A program made the position numbers and the translations under genes. A model generated the notes under the pieces. That model saw only the letters and a list, made by a program, of their open reading frames with translations, was not told the DNA's origin and ran no database searches. Of a stretch of 64,000 nucleotides of DNA, positions 1 through 11,397 are shown piece by piece. Source of the stretch: Cadophora sp. MPI-SDFR-AT-0126 (Eukaryota; Ascomycota; Leotiomycetes; Helotiales; Ploettnerulaceae); NCBI GenBank assembly GCA_020747065.1, contig JAGMVK010000002.1:2232001-2296000 (forward strand), read 5' to 3'. The number at the start of each line of letters is the position of its first letter. The stretch's first letter is position 1.

Positions 1-1010
1 TTTAATTGTTCTTGGTCACTTTTGCCTTCTACATTATTTAGAACGCATGTGAGACAGTTTAGGTAACCCTAAGGAGCAGCCATCCTCTTTGAATGGCCTA
101 GTAACGGCCCTGTAATTGCTCCAACTCATCTCGATGTCTTTGCTATGGTGGTTGAATTTGAGCGCAACTCCTTTCGACAAGTGTTACTTAAAGTCAAACA
201 TTTGGTAGCTTCAATATGTCACGGAATTTGGGGGCAAGCAAGCACTACAAATCCTTCCTGCTATCCACCACAGCTCGACATGTAGAGGCTAGAAACCTCC
301 CCAGGTCTGAGAAATGATGCCCGTTGGATAGCATTATGTATCTCCCTGCTGCTTCTGATATGCAACTAGTAAGATCAAAGATTGCGTGTACGACCAGGCA
401 GATATCGCCGATGAGCACGAGCAGCTTGAGTCACAGAGAAAGCTCACATGATAGATCTGTTCCCACAAATATCATGATTTGACTGATTTCGTGTAGGTGA
501 TTATCGTGCTATGGCAGCGTAACTGGATATGATTGCTTGTATCGACTCAACGTCGGAAGTCTGAAATGAAGAACATCTCACCCCATCTTTGATGGCATGA
601 TGTCAAGATGGTCCTGAAGTCCCACAACAGGTCATTCTTCCACAATAACATTCCATGATGACGCGCAGGTCAAGTCGTACAGACGTTGAAGTGAAGTGTG
701 TGATACACGGAACGGTATGAGCCTCGATGAAGATGTCACAATCTGAGTTCTGAAGGCACATCCTCAGCGATTCTTCCAGTGTAGTGTACCTAGGGACGTT
801 GCGCAGCCTTGGAATTTTGGCGGATCTTGGACGGAAGAGCTGCACAACTTTTCTCCCTGCTGCTGGTCGTCGTAACACTGTAGCTGTTGATCCGGCGCCG
901 TGAAACACACTCAGCGTTGAAGTCTTTCCTTCGTTGTGGAAACCGTGTTCAAATCCCAGGATTTCTCGGTGACCCTGAAGAATCATTGTCCAAGGCTCCC
1001 CACAACCTTT
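1..1010. other. Gene-free stretch at left edge
   Basis: No convincing coding frame is seen. A 127-codon minus-strand frame at 603-986 has no recognisable domain and lies directly downstream of the proteasome chaperone gene, so it probably reflects 3' untranslated or spacer sequence. Confidence 0.5.
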
Positions 1011-1516
1011 TCAGCTGCCATTGACCTGTCCACCATTACCCTTCTGAACTTCTTCCATAACAACCTCGACGACCTTCTTGAAGCCCTCCATTTCTTCCTC
1101 CACGGTACCACCTAAACCAGCGCTCGCGAAGCTTATAGAGTTCCCAACATAGACAGCTTTCTTTGTCTTCCGCGCGAGAAGTTTGGCAAGACGTGTTGTG
1201 AACTCCACAGAAGATTCGAACGTGTATAGGGGTGTGGAGAGGCTATGGCCAGGATTCAATCTCTGATATTCTGTCAGCCTGTGAATTTATCTATAGTGTG
1301 TAAATGTCTCTTTACATCTGGAAGGGCGTAAACAAATGATCCCAGTGGCACTGTTGAGGTATCGCCATTCATAGCCGTAGTTAGGAACAAGAGGATGGAG
1401 GTAGCCTGGACCGTAAGATGGACGTGGATTCTTGTATCCGGGGCCTTTGGAAGAGGAAACGAGAGTTGAATTGGTCGTCCCGACACATCTGACATTGCTT
1501 CGGTTTGGTCCGCCAT
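1011..1516 (-). CDS. Proteasome assembly chaperone 4-like protein
   Basis: Small 150-residue protein in two exons (1516-1316 and 1262-1011, joined by a 53-nt GTAAAG...CAG intron, phase 0). The start is the ATG at 1516 (MADQTEAM). The N-terminal half has beta-strand-like runs (IHVHLTVQATSILLFLTT) and the C-terminal half has the KKAVYVGNSISFA strand followed by an acidic helix, the layout of the PAC4/Pba4 family. These proteins pair with PAC3 and help the alpha ring of the 20S proteasome assemble in the cytosol and nucleus. Length matches fungal PAC4 proteins. The family call rests on recalled similarity, not a search. The neighbouring hydrolase lies on the same strand 501 bp upstream and is unrelated in function. 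Confidence 0.72.
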
Positions 1517-2017
1517 TTTGACTATGAATTGAATGCTGAACTGAAAATGCGGGAGGTTGAAGAAGCTCACAACCAGCTTCAGGACTTCCAAATTTAGCGC
1601 GGGGTACTTCGACCCCGGATCTCACACGTGACCATGATTTGTTCGATCAAAATTTGCCCCTAGGGTTTCTTCTCTGCTTTGAAGTCGATCTCGAAGTATC
1701 TTTGCTCCTTTAATTGAGAAGAAACTAGCTCCATCTCGATCAAGGCGCTGCTATGGCAGGTGTCCATTCTCGATGTGTACAAGCTCTCGAACAACAAATC
1801 ACAACCATGGACAATACCTTCCCTTGCATGATCTGAACTTCGAAGGCTTCAAATCCAAAATTTCTTAACATTCAACAGATCCGAGGAAGGCGAAACCATC
1901 AATCGATTGGATAAGAAGTTAAGCTTCAAATTCGCCGATTATATACGGGAGACAGAACAATATATGAAGTATTTCAACCTCTCCAAATCCTCGTCATCTC
2001 AAGCAACAAAATGGTTC
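1517..2017. other. Intergenic region between PAC4-like and hydrolase genes
   Basis: This 501-bp spacer is the promoter side of the PAC4-like gene and the 3' side of the hydrolase gene. A plus-strand frame from about 1907 to 2263 reads into the antisense of the hydrolase last exon. I found no consistent gene model for it. Confidence 0.4.
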
Positions 2018-3260
2018 TCAGATCTTAGCATCCTGGAACTTCTCTGCAAGCCATTCAACCTCATCATTAATATCCCCAAGTCCGATTTGTCGAAGCTTCT
2101 CGTCAAGCCATTTGACGTCTTCTTTACTGTCTCCAGGTCCTCCCGCCCAGTGGCCCCAGATGCTTGGAAATGGGACCATGATTCCTACACCTTCTTTCAT
2201 GTTCGCAACTTCGATTTCAGAGTCCTCGGGTCTAATTATGTTAGCTTATCATTCGCATTTTGAGCTTGTCAACCTACGGGAAATATAAATCTGTCTTTCC
2301 TGGAAGAACTAGAGCTTTGGCCTTGATGGCTTGCATGGCAGCTCTGAAATCCCCGTTGTATGGTTCTTGCTTGGAGCAGTCCCCTGATTGCCAAGTATAC
2401 AACATCACGAGCAAGTTCTCGGGATCTACAAGCTGTTAGTATACGTTGCGATATGCTCTTTCGCATGCATACCTTTAGACAGAGCCCACGTCTCCCAGAA
2501 GTTCTTCATAAAGTCCTCCAGATCCTTGAATCCAAGAACGCTCTCATATAGCTTCTCACGATAGAAAGCTTGACTGAAGCCCCACCCAGCATAAACACGA
2601 CCAAAAGCTTTCAGTCCGACTTCCTTCTCTTCTGCAGTCCAAGTCCGATATTCTTCTCCCTGTGGAAGAACTCCATCCTCGCAAGATCCAGCAGATCGGT
2701 GTTTCTTAGCCGAGAGCAGAGCAGATTTTACTCCTTCAAGGAAGACCTGGTTGTGCAAGGATGTCTTTGCAGCACCACAAAATGGTACAATAATGTCCAT
2801 GAAGTCAGGATAGCTTGTTGCCCATTGGTATGTTTGGCCTGCTCCCATACTCCAGCCCAGTACGGCTCTTGCACGTGTGATGCCAAGATGCTTAGTGACG
2901 AGCGTGTGCTGAGCTCTCACATTGTCGAAGAAGGTGACCTTCGGGAAAGGACGAATGTTGGAGTTTGATGGAGATGTCGACTGCCCGTTGCCAAAGAGAG
3001 CGGTGATAATAATGAAGTACTTCTTTGGATTCAAGACATGATCCTCTCCAATCAGCCATTCATTATCCGCGATGGCTTCAAGGCATTAGCATGCTTTCTT
3101 CAAGAGGATGAATCAACTGACAGCCAGAATACCATGAGGGATAGATGATAGCAGGTGACTTTGGATCACCAAAAGTCTTGAACGCTATCTCAGCATCGGG
3201 GATGCTCTGTCCGGATTGGAGTTTCCAGTCTCCGAGCTTGAACGTCTGAACGCCCGCCAT
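2018..3260 (-). CDS. Homoserine O-acetyltransferase-like alpha/beta hydrolase
   Basis: 367-residue protein in four exons: 3260-3122, 3075-2473, 2425-2278 and 2231-2018, with introns of 46-47 nt. It has the alpha/beta-hydrolase fold of the MET2/homoserine acetyltransferase family. The nucleophile elbow GWSMGAG has Ser near residue 122, the acid is in GKTDLYF (Asp near 292), and the base is in WGHWAGG (His near 320), so the catalytic triad is complete. The short N-terminal segment ending in YPSWYSG fits the group of shorter fungal paralogues often labelled 'homoserine acetyltransferase family'. True Met2 enzymes are usually about 500 residues and carry extra sequence, so substrate may not be homoserine. 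Neighbours give no methionine-pathway context. Confidence 0.82.
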
Positions 3261-3908
3261 GATTTTTGATGGATCTGTCTCTTTTCTGTCGAAGAGGAAG
3301 ACTCTGTATTATATACTTAGCATTTCTAAGCAGATGAAGCAGGTTCAGGTGGGTTGTAACAATTCTATTACCAATGGTGGGTTTACCCCACTTGAGGAGG
3401 ATATGGTTTTGTTAAGACCGCGGAAATTAAGCAAATGTGAGGCTCGTGACGGTTGGTGACAAAGTTTGCTGTTTGTTCAGCAATTTCGATTATGAGATCA
3501 ATCAACTTGACATTCAGGGATGAGAATTATCCCATAAATATATAAGTGTATAGGCTTTCCTGTTTGGGAAGAGCTTTCGCTGCTCCTTATCGGGTCTCGA
3601 TAAGAGCACGGGGCAAGGGGAGGAATCGCGGGGTCAATTCCGGACTCCTAGCCATGACGTTTTTGATTCGAGAGACAGAAAGGAAGTGGAACTGTGGAAC
3701 TCGGCTTAGTGATAAATATTTATCCTCTGTACTCATAATGCAATTACGACTCGTAACACACATAAATCGCATTTCTCCTTGCCGGCAAGTATTCCACTTA
3801 TATCAAAAACCCTCAATTGCAATTGCTGAAATATAATCAAACAGACAATCCATCCCACCTCTTCATCGTAACCCCGCTACCCGCAATTTCTCAAAAGCAA
3901 CATTCGCG
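3261..3908. other. Divergent promoter region, hydrolase and flavoprotein
   Basis: 648 bp between two divergent starts. Short chance frames only. No binding site stands out that I can assign. Confidence 0.5.
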
Positions 3909-4839
3909 ATGTCTCGAGCCGACGCAGAAAAACATATCCAGAGGAACCCGCACCCAGACTTCAAGAAGGTCGAGGCAGAGCGTCAGCCATGGGATAAATC
4001 AATGGCATGGAATATCAAGCAAACCATCAAGCCTGACTGGAAATACGGCGATGGTGCCAACGATGGCGGTGCTGGCCTGAAGATCCCACATGTGGAGATT
4101 GATCCATACGAGGCTGGACGACCAGCCGTGTTCAACTATAAACTTTTGATCTCTGGCATCACTCCTAGGCCAATTGGCTTCATCAGTACGCGCTCGAAGG
4201 ATGGAAGCAGCACCAATTTGGCACCGTTCAGTTACTTCTCTGTTATCAACCATGACCCGCCACTTTTCACAGTGGGATATGCTGGAGGTTTCGACAATGC
4301 GAAGGACTCGTTGAAGAACTTGTCCGAGACACAGGAGTGTGTTATAAATATCATCTCGGAGCACTTCATCGAGGCGGCCAATGCTTGCAGTATCAATGCT
4401 CCATATGGAGACAGTGAGTGGGCGTTGAGCGGCTTGACTCCTGCACCGAGTTCGACAGTGAAGGCGAGTAGAGTCAAGGAATCTATCTTCTCTATCGAGG
4501 GAAAGTTGGACTTTACGAAGGAGTATGAGAGCAGGGCTACGCCAGGGAAGAAGACTGGAGTTTTGGCTGTGATTGAAGGGACCAGGTTTTGGGTCAGAGA
4601 GGATGCTTTAAATGATGACAAGAATTTGGTTGATCCTGCTGTAAGTCTTTCCCTCCGCGATATAATGATCTTCGGGTATTGACACGAAATAGGTCCTTAA
4701 GCCAATAAGCAGATTGGGAGGTATTACCTATGGAAGAACAACCGAGGGAACAGAAATCCCTCGGCCAGATTTTGAGGAAACTGTGGTGAAGAATGAGGAA
4801 GCGAAGAAACTGGTGAAGCCGAAGGTTGATGGACAGTAA
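3909..4839 (+). CDS. Flavin reductase-like FMN-binding split-barrel protein
   Basis: 292 residues in two exons (3909-4640 and 4693-4839; 52-nt GTAAGT...ATAG intron, phase 0). After an N-terminal extension of about 70 residues comes the flavin-reductase-like domain: FNYKLLISGITPRPIGFIST, then NLAPFSYFSVINHDPP and CVINIISEHF, followed by the SRLGG-x-TYG segment at the exon 2 start. This is the DIM6/NTAB family, which binds FMN and acts as a flavin reductase or oxidoreductase subunit in the cytosol. The start ATG follows a C-rich leader and is the first in frame. The downstream SDR gene is co-oriented (386 bp away), so a shared redox setting is possible but not shown. The specific substrate is unknown. 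Confidence 0.85.
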
Positions 4840-5225
4840 AGAAACAGTGGCTAGACAATAGAGTTTAGATGATATCATAGATAGAGGGGAGGGCAATCTT
4901 AGCACAGTATCAGTTGTTTTTTGGAAACATTGAACCAGTATCTTTGTTATTCTCCTTGTCGCCAGCAAGTGTCAGCTCGCTGTTGACTTCCATTTTCCTC
5001 AGGCAAGCCTGAAACCCCTGTCGTGCCTCGGCCTCGGCTTGAATCTGACATCCAGCTACCCCACAGCGTCCATCCCCAGATTATTCATCGTCTCATGTAT
5101 TTCTTTTAAATCTCACTCATATCCCTCTTTGTTCCCTCAATTGCCATATATATTGCACAACCCGTCTATTTCAATCGTTTCGTTTTAGTATTTCAATTAT
5201 ATATAGCTCAGAACAACTACCCAAG
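4840..5225. other. Intergenic region upstream of SDR gene
   Basis: 386 bp with pyrimidine-rich blocks and an AT-rich stretch (about 5190-5206) just before the SDR start codon. No other feature is seen. Confidence 0.5.
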
Positions 5226-6220
5226 ATGTCCAAATACGACACCGAGCTCCAAGACTTCCCCAACATCTTCTCCCTGAAAGGAAAAGTAGTCGTGGTAACA
5301 GGAGGCTCTCGCGGTCTAGGACTCCACGCAGCATCCGGGTAACTCTCCCTCTCTCTCGCCCCTCAAAACCCTCACTAACACCCTCTTTCCCTAAAGATTT
5401 CTCCAAGCCGGCGCCTCCAAAGTGTACATCACCTCGCGCAAATCCGCCGCCTGCGAAGCCGCCGTCAAAGCTCTCAACGCCCTCCCAAACCTCGCACCTG
5501 GCGCAAAAGCCATCTCCGTGCCCGCCGACAGCGCGAAGTTCGAAGGGGTGGAACATCTGGTGCGCGAGGTGGCGAAGACGACGGATCATGTGGATATCTT
5601 GTTTGCGAACGCGGGGGCTACATGGGGAGAGGAGTTCGATACGCATCCTGATAGTGCCTTTGGGAAGGTGATGGATTTGAATGTTAAGAGTGTGTTTAAT
5701 ACTATTAGATTGTAAGTTTTTTTTTCCATTGGCGTCGAGATATCGGGACGGGCTTACAGAGATCTGGGATAGGTTTGCGCCTATGCTGCAGAAGAATGCA
5801 TCGATTCACGACCCTTCAAGAGTTATCATCACCGCCTCTGTAGCAGGCATTGGAATCGGTTCACTGGGAAAGAACGCCACATTTGGATATTCGGCTTCCA
5901 AAGCAGCCGCAATTCATCTTGCAAAGAACCTGGCTGTCGAACTCGGACCGCGACACATTCTCGTCAATGCTATTGCGCCGGGATTCTTCCCTTCGAAGAT
6001 GGCCAGTGGGTTGATTGGACTGAGCGGCGGGATGGAGGCTGCGGCTGCGAGGAACCCGAATAAGAGGTTGGGGAAGCCGGAGGATATTGCGGGACTGGTT
6101 GTTTTCTTGAGTAGTAGGGCGAGTTCGCATATTAATGGTGCTGTGATCACTGTTGATGGAGGAGAAGTTTGGTCTAGAGGAGGAATGAATTCTGGCTTGG
6201 AAGATAAGCCCAAACTTTGA
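5226..6220 (+). CDS. Short-chain dehydrogenase/reductase (classical SDR)
   Basis: 291 residues in three exons (5226-5338, 5397-5711, 5773-6220). The Rossmann cofactor motif TGGSRGLG is at residues 25-32, NAG follows in ILFANAG, the catalytic Ser is in ITASVAG (about 165) and YSASK gives Tyr181/Lys185. The tail with PEDIAGLVVFLSSRASSHINGAVITVDGG is the usual end of 3-oxoacyl-ACP-reductase/gluconate-dehydrogenase-like SDRs. The protein should reduce or oxidise a small carbonyl or alcohol with NAD(P)H; substrate cannot be told. Intron 2 has a later AG used (5771-5772), chosen because it restores the conserved LFAPML frame. The gene is convergent with the methyltransferase, their stop codons 87 bp apart. 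Confidence 0.9.
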
Positions 6221-6307
6221 GATGAATAGCCATTTGTATTTTTGTTTAGTCGGATACTGAGCTATTTACTGTAGATCTATGCGAATAGAAAGACTGCGTA
6301 CAGGGTA

Positions 6308-7785
6308 TCATCGCTTCCTGGCAACCCAGTGGGTAGCAATGTAGGTGTTTTGTAACATGCTCTCTGCATCTTGAATATATGGTGCTGCAATTCCAGCCTC
6401 TCTGTACTCTATATCGAAGCCAAGTTTCTCAATCGATGCCGCTACTTCGTCGTCTGTCAATTCGACAGCACCTGGGTCTGCTATTCCTATGTAAAAAATT
6501 AGTGGTGTAACATAGAGCTAAGCGAAATCTTACCTTGTGCCTCCTGTCCGCCAGAGGAATCTTTCTGGCGCCCATGGGTCCCTGGAGCATTGTTTTCGAA
6601 ATGCCATAATAGAGGCCCAATATTTACAAGTAAGCCGCCTTTCCTCAGACAGTTCTTGATTACTTCGATGTACCGAATGACATTCGGAGCTGTGTCTAAA
6701 AAGAAGACTGTAGCCACCGCATCGAAAGAGTCCTTCTGATCCATGTCTCCATATAACAGCAAGAAATCCGAAGCACTCATACTCATCTCTCCCGGCTCCT
6801 CCACGGCTGCCAACGTCGCAGCAGGATGGATATCCGGAACCAGGACTGACCTCAGATGATTGGTACGGCTTCTATGATTTGAGAAAGAGTGGACCCAAGG
6901 GAATAGTCTGTGGGCTTGGGCTTTCCGGCAATGATTTAGGATGTAGGAGCTAGCAAGCAGCTGGTGAAAGCTGATCTCATTGCCTTCAGTGTCGAACCCG
7001 GCACAGCAAAGATCGAATACAAGCCGACCCAGACCTGCTCCTGGGACCAGAACTTTCATAGATGGGCCGGAGCGAGTCTCCTGCTCCTTCTTGAGTGCTT
7101 TGATCACTGGACCGTAACATGCTTCTCGCTCGGCCGAACCTTCGGCAGACCAGTCACGAAAAAACTGTCTCAAAGTACTTCTTGCTTTCTCCAAATCATT
7201 GGAAGTGGCTTTACCGCGCCAGTCACTATCTTTGCTGCCTGTAGCGAAGGTACTCTCAGGAATGCCAAATGAAGCGACTCCTGATTTCAGAATGGCAAGA
7301 GACAGCTCTGCATTGCTGTCGATAGCATCATCCACAGCGTTGAGAGTATCGAGATAGGAGAACGGAGGAGCCGCAAGGAGTTCTAGGTGAGCTCTTGGCA
7401 GAGCATAGAAGGACTGTCTCCTCAAATGAGTGGTGTTAAAATGGGCGACTTTTGCATATTGACTGCAGGAAGTTTCAGTGAACAAGCTCTACTACAGCAA
7501 GGATCGAGTTGAAAAGAATAATTTCTTCAGAGAGGAAACACAAGAGACTCCGCTTATCCAGCTATACAGATACCTGAAAAGGAAGCAGAAATCAAGAAAA
7601 GCAAATACAGCAAATGCGAATGCAAATGCCAGTGTGGGAACAATGAATGCATGGTGGGTGACTTACTAAAAGGAACTCAGTGCTGCATGCAATACTCTTT
7701 GTTCGTCAGGGTCCTCAATTGTTTCCTCGTTGCCCTCCCACTCTGGACTCATGATATCTTCGCCAGGAATACTTTCCAATTTCAT
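6308..7785 (-). CDS. Carnosine N-methyltransferase-like SAM enzyme (N2227 family)
   Basis: 408 residues in three exons (7785-7667, 7462-6534, 6486-6308). Intron 1 is long for this window (204 nt). The acidic N-terminus leads into SSFYQYAKVAHFN and LRRQSFYALP, typical of the N2227/CARNMT1 family. The SAM site VLVPGAGLGRL is near residue 174, followed by GFDTEGNEISF and YILN. Later family segments include FDAVATVFFLDTAPNVI and GGLLVNIGPLLWHF. The animal enzyme methylates carnosine to anserine; fungal members are usually assumed to methylate a His-containing dipeptide or protein, which is inference here. ATG 7785 is the first in frame after a stop. It is divergent from poly(A) polymerase with 278 bp between starts, a likely shared promoter. 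Confidence 0.88.
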
Positions 7786-8063
7786 TGCATCTTTTCTTCA
7801 TGAAATTGAATGAAGAGCTCTAAGGTGATATCCGCTCCTCAACGCTCGCACTGTCGCTTCGGTTCCGTTTTCTCATTCAGGCCAGGGTGCTGTTGACTAC
7901 CTGACGCTAAACCAAATACGCTCAATCGCTAGCGCTCACCCCTGCTCGACCCTTCAAGATCATCAGCAACCGACAAACCAACAGGCGCTGTTTGCCTCTC
8001 TCCCTTCCCTCTCTGATCTTCAACACCACCAACTGTTGACTTTCCGCCGGCCTCACCATCACC

Positions 8064-10172
8064 ATGGCCTCTCAATACGTGAAGGCGCAGGGCGTCACAG
8101 GTCCTCTCTCGACTACTATGCCGACAGCTTCGGAGCTTGCAGCAAACGACGATCTTGTTTCAGAGCTGAAGAGACAGAACAACTACGAGAATCCAGAAGA
8201 GACTGCAAAGAGGTACGCTCACGTTAATGCCAGCACGGGCAAGCTTGTGATCAAGGAGAGTTCATTCATCTCTAACGCTCTCGCGAATATAGATCGGTCG
8301 TTCTTAAATCCCTTCAATCGATCACCGAGGAGTTTGTGAGGCAAGTCACCAGAGCTCAAGGCAAGCCAGAGGCAATTGCGAAGGCTGCTGGAGGAAAGAT
8401 CGAAACTTTTGGAAGCTTCAAGCTTGGTGTTATAGGTCCCGGATCCGATATTGATACTCTCGTCGTCGTTCCCAAACACATCACCAAAGAGGAATTCTTC
8501 CAAAGGTTTCCGGAAGTTCTGGTCAAGATGGCGCCCGAAGGTGCTATTACGGAATTAGTCCTTAAGCCAGATGCTTATGTGCCCATCATGACATTCAAGT
8601 ACTCTGGCGTCGACATGGATTGCCTGTTTGGCCGCATCGCATCACTCAGTCAGATTCCAAGAGACCTAAAGATAGTCGACTCTGACTTGTTGCGAGGACT
8701 AGATCCTATAGAAACTCGCTCACTCAATGGTGTTCGTGTGGCAGATGAGATGTTAAGTTTAGTTCCCCAGCCAAATGTTTTCAGAACAGCCCTGCGAACA
8801 ATCAAGCTCTGGAGCGCCCGCCGCGCAATTGCTGGTAACGTCTATGGATTCCCTGGAGGTGTGGCTTGGGCAATTCTCGTTGCTCGTGTCTGCCAGCTTT
8901 ATCCCAAAGCCACAGGTTCGACAATCATTATGAAGTTCTTCAAGATCGTAGACAAGTGGCCATGGCCTCAGCCAGTCTTACTCAAGCAGATTGAAACTGG
9001 CAAGCTAAACCTTCAGGTCTGGAATCCCAAGGTACGACGTTCCGATCTCCAAGCCAAATGCAACACAAGCTCACAACAGTCGCAGAACAACGGTACTGAC
9101 AAAAGGCACATCATGCCGATTATCACCCCTGCCTATCCTTCGATGTGCACTACACACAATGTAACTCGGTCAACAATGGCGGTTCTGCAGAAAGAGCTGA
9201 AGCGTGGTGGTGATATTGCTGATCGAGTGATGTCAGGCAAGGCGAAGTGGAAGGACTTGTTCGAGAAACACACCTTCTTCACGACTAGTTATAAGTACTA
9301 CCTGTGCATTATTACAGCTAGTACTACCAAGGATATGCAGACGACGTGGTCAGGCTGGGTTGAATCTAAGGTGCGATTGTTAGTCGGCAGACTTACAGAG
9401 CAAACTTCCGTCGCGATAGCCCATCCGTTCAACAAAGGTTTCAACAGAGCGCATAGATGTCGAACGGAGGAGCAAGTCGAAGCAGTCAAAGGTGGAAGTC
9501 TCGAATACTATGCCAAAGACATGGGAACAGCGACAACTGGCCATGGTCTAGCTGCAGGTGGTATGGTGAAGGATGGTACTAGCAACGGAGAGGAAGAGAA
9601 TGGAGACGACAAGATTACGATGGTATACACCACTACTCACTATATTGGACTGGAGCTGCACGAAGGTAAGTCCCCACATTCACTTTCCGGGCTTGCAAAC
9701 GCTTGGTATAGAGTGTGTGTCACTCATCTGCTAATCAATATAGGTGCTAAATCTCTTGACCTTTCCTGGCAAGTTGACGATTTCAAGAATACATGCACCA
9801 GTTGGGACTTGTATGACAGCAATGTTAGTGCACTGCAGATTGCTCATACCAAGAAGTAAGTCTTCTTCAAGTGTATATTTCAGCAGCAATTGACACCCAC
9901 TACAGTTACGACCTCCCCGACGATCTGTTTGAGGACGGCGAAGTAAAACCGATGAAGCCACAGAAGAAGAAGAAACAGTCGAACAAGCGTACTTCAACCG
10001 ATGTATGTACCTTATTCCCACGCTTAGTTGAGACTGACCACAGCTGGGCGTTATATTGCCCAACGACTCCTACTGCATGTGGGCCGGAGCAGAGGGCAGA
10101 ACTAACTTTTGTTAGGATTCGTCGCAACCAGCACCAAAGAGACAGCAAACCTCTGTGGTGGCAGCAGGATAA
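8064..10172 (+). CDS. PAP1: Poly(A) polymerase (PAP1/pla1 type)
   Basis: 579 residues in six exons: 8064-8212, 8293-9031, 9080-9665, 9744-9855, 9906-10002 and 10116-10172. The nucleotidyltransferase core has FGSFKLGVIGPGSDIDTLVV with the catalytic DxD near residues 101-103 and the third Asp in VDMDCLF near 156. The central domain shows PGGVAWAILVARVCQ, and MPIITPAYPSMC with the RNA-binding-like domain follows. The C-terminus is Lys-rich (MKPQKKKKQSNKR), as expected for a nuclear targeting tail. The enzyme adds poly(A) tails to cleaved mRNA 3' ends in the nucleus with the CPF complex. The start has a strong context (CACC ATG G). Two introns (9032-9079, 48 nt; 9666-9743, 78 nt) are multiples of three without stop codons. 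Confidence 0.93.
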
Positions 10173-11397
10173 ATCTGTGCGAGATTACCCCACCTCCTTT
10201 ATCTCCTCCCTCGCATTGACATTACGTCTAACGGCAGGCCTTGGACCTTCTTCGCAACACAAAAGTCCGCCAGCACACTCGTATTCAACAAAAATTTTCC
10301 GGACTACTAACAAAAGCAGTTCGTTCGGGCATTGGAGCTGAGAATTGCTCTTGTAAGACCTTGACCCCCCTTCACATCCCGTTTCGTTCCTACGGGATTT
10401 TTGTGACCAAAGAACTTGATACACACACATACAGGCATGAGATTATTCTCACCCTGAAGCATCCATGACTAGGCGTTTATAGACAGCGAGGGCTTCGAAA
10501 TGGACATACAACGTCGCAAAGCGACTGGCGAAAGGGCGTTGGCTTAATGGCCTACGTGCCAGTGTAATCTAGTTACCAATAAATGATATTTTAAGACTAT
10601 GGTCTCCTGCTAAGAAAAAAATGGCAAATGGTCTCTGCTCTGGCAACTTGATGAGCAAGTGATGATCCTACTTCCTCTATTGTTTCTGTGATTATGGATG
10701 CGGAAACTGATAATCATGAGGACAGCGGCTGAAAAGCTTGTCTGTTTACTGAGCATCTGGAGTGCAAGTAAGTGTATTTTGGCCAGGGTCTGTAGAAGCG
10801 GCTACGTCAGAGCCCAGACCGAGGACGGCTTCACAAGGCGTCTCTTGGCATCAACCATCATTCTACCAGCTCTTCTTGAAAGTCAACAGTCTTCTGTTTT
10901 GCAACATCTTCAAATTACACAACATTGAGAGTTGTTCATTCACAGTAGGACGATCGAAGCTATTGCCATCAAAGTCTTTACAACATGAATGTCATCAGTC
11001 GCCAATAAGCGCTAGCTTCAAGTCTCCTCCAACGAAGTTTCCCTGTGATCCAGCTCTGCCTACCTGCCCATAGCCTCACACTTCACCGAAACTGGCGCCT
11101 CCATCTCTCCGACCAAGAGCTGGTCATCCTCATCATCGCCAGAGTCTTTTCCGTTACCTGTTTCCACACCCTCGACAGACCGCGCGCGATAGACTTACCA
11201 ACTTTCGTTTCGATACCCTTCCATACTACAAACTTCGAGCGCAGTCGCGGATTTTCAGCTTCATTGTCAAACGCCAGAAGCGACGTCGAGAGAAGAGGGC
11301 AGCAGGGACACGGATCGTCGATATCCTCCGCAGGCGGGGCAGCAGAATCTTTGGCGCATACAAGAACAATGAGACTGGGGGACGATCTAAGTTGACC
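10173..11397. other. Intergenic region and leader of APP1-like gene
   Basis: 1.2 kb without a supported gene. The last 350 bp is C/T- and CG-rich and open on the plus strand (11045-11395) but ends in a stop just before the APP1-like ATG, so it is best read as a long 5' leader holding upstream ATGs. Confidence 0.5.

Noticed and set aside
603..986. Minus-strand 127-codon frame downstream of the PAC4-like gene
   Set aside because: No domain, atypical composition, and no splice path into a neighbouring gene.
1907..2263. Plus-strand 118-codon frame with a protein-like start, and a short upstream frame at 1753
   Set aside because: It overlaps the antisense of the hydrolase last exon, and no donor between 1753 and 1870 joins the two pieces in frame.
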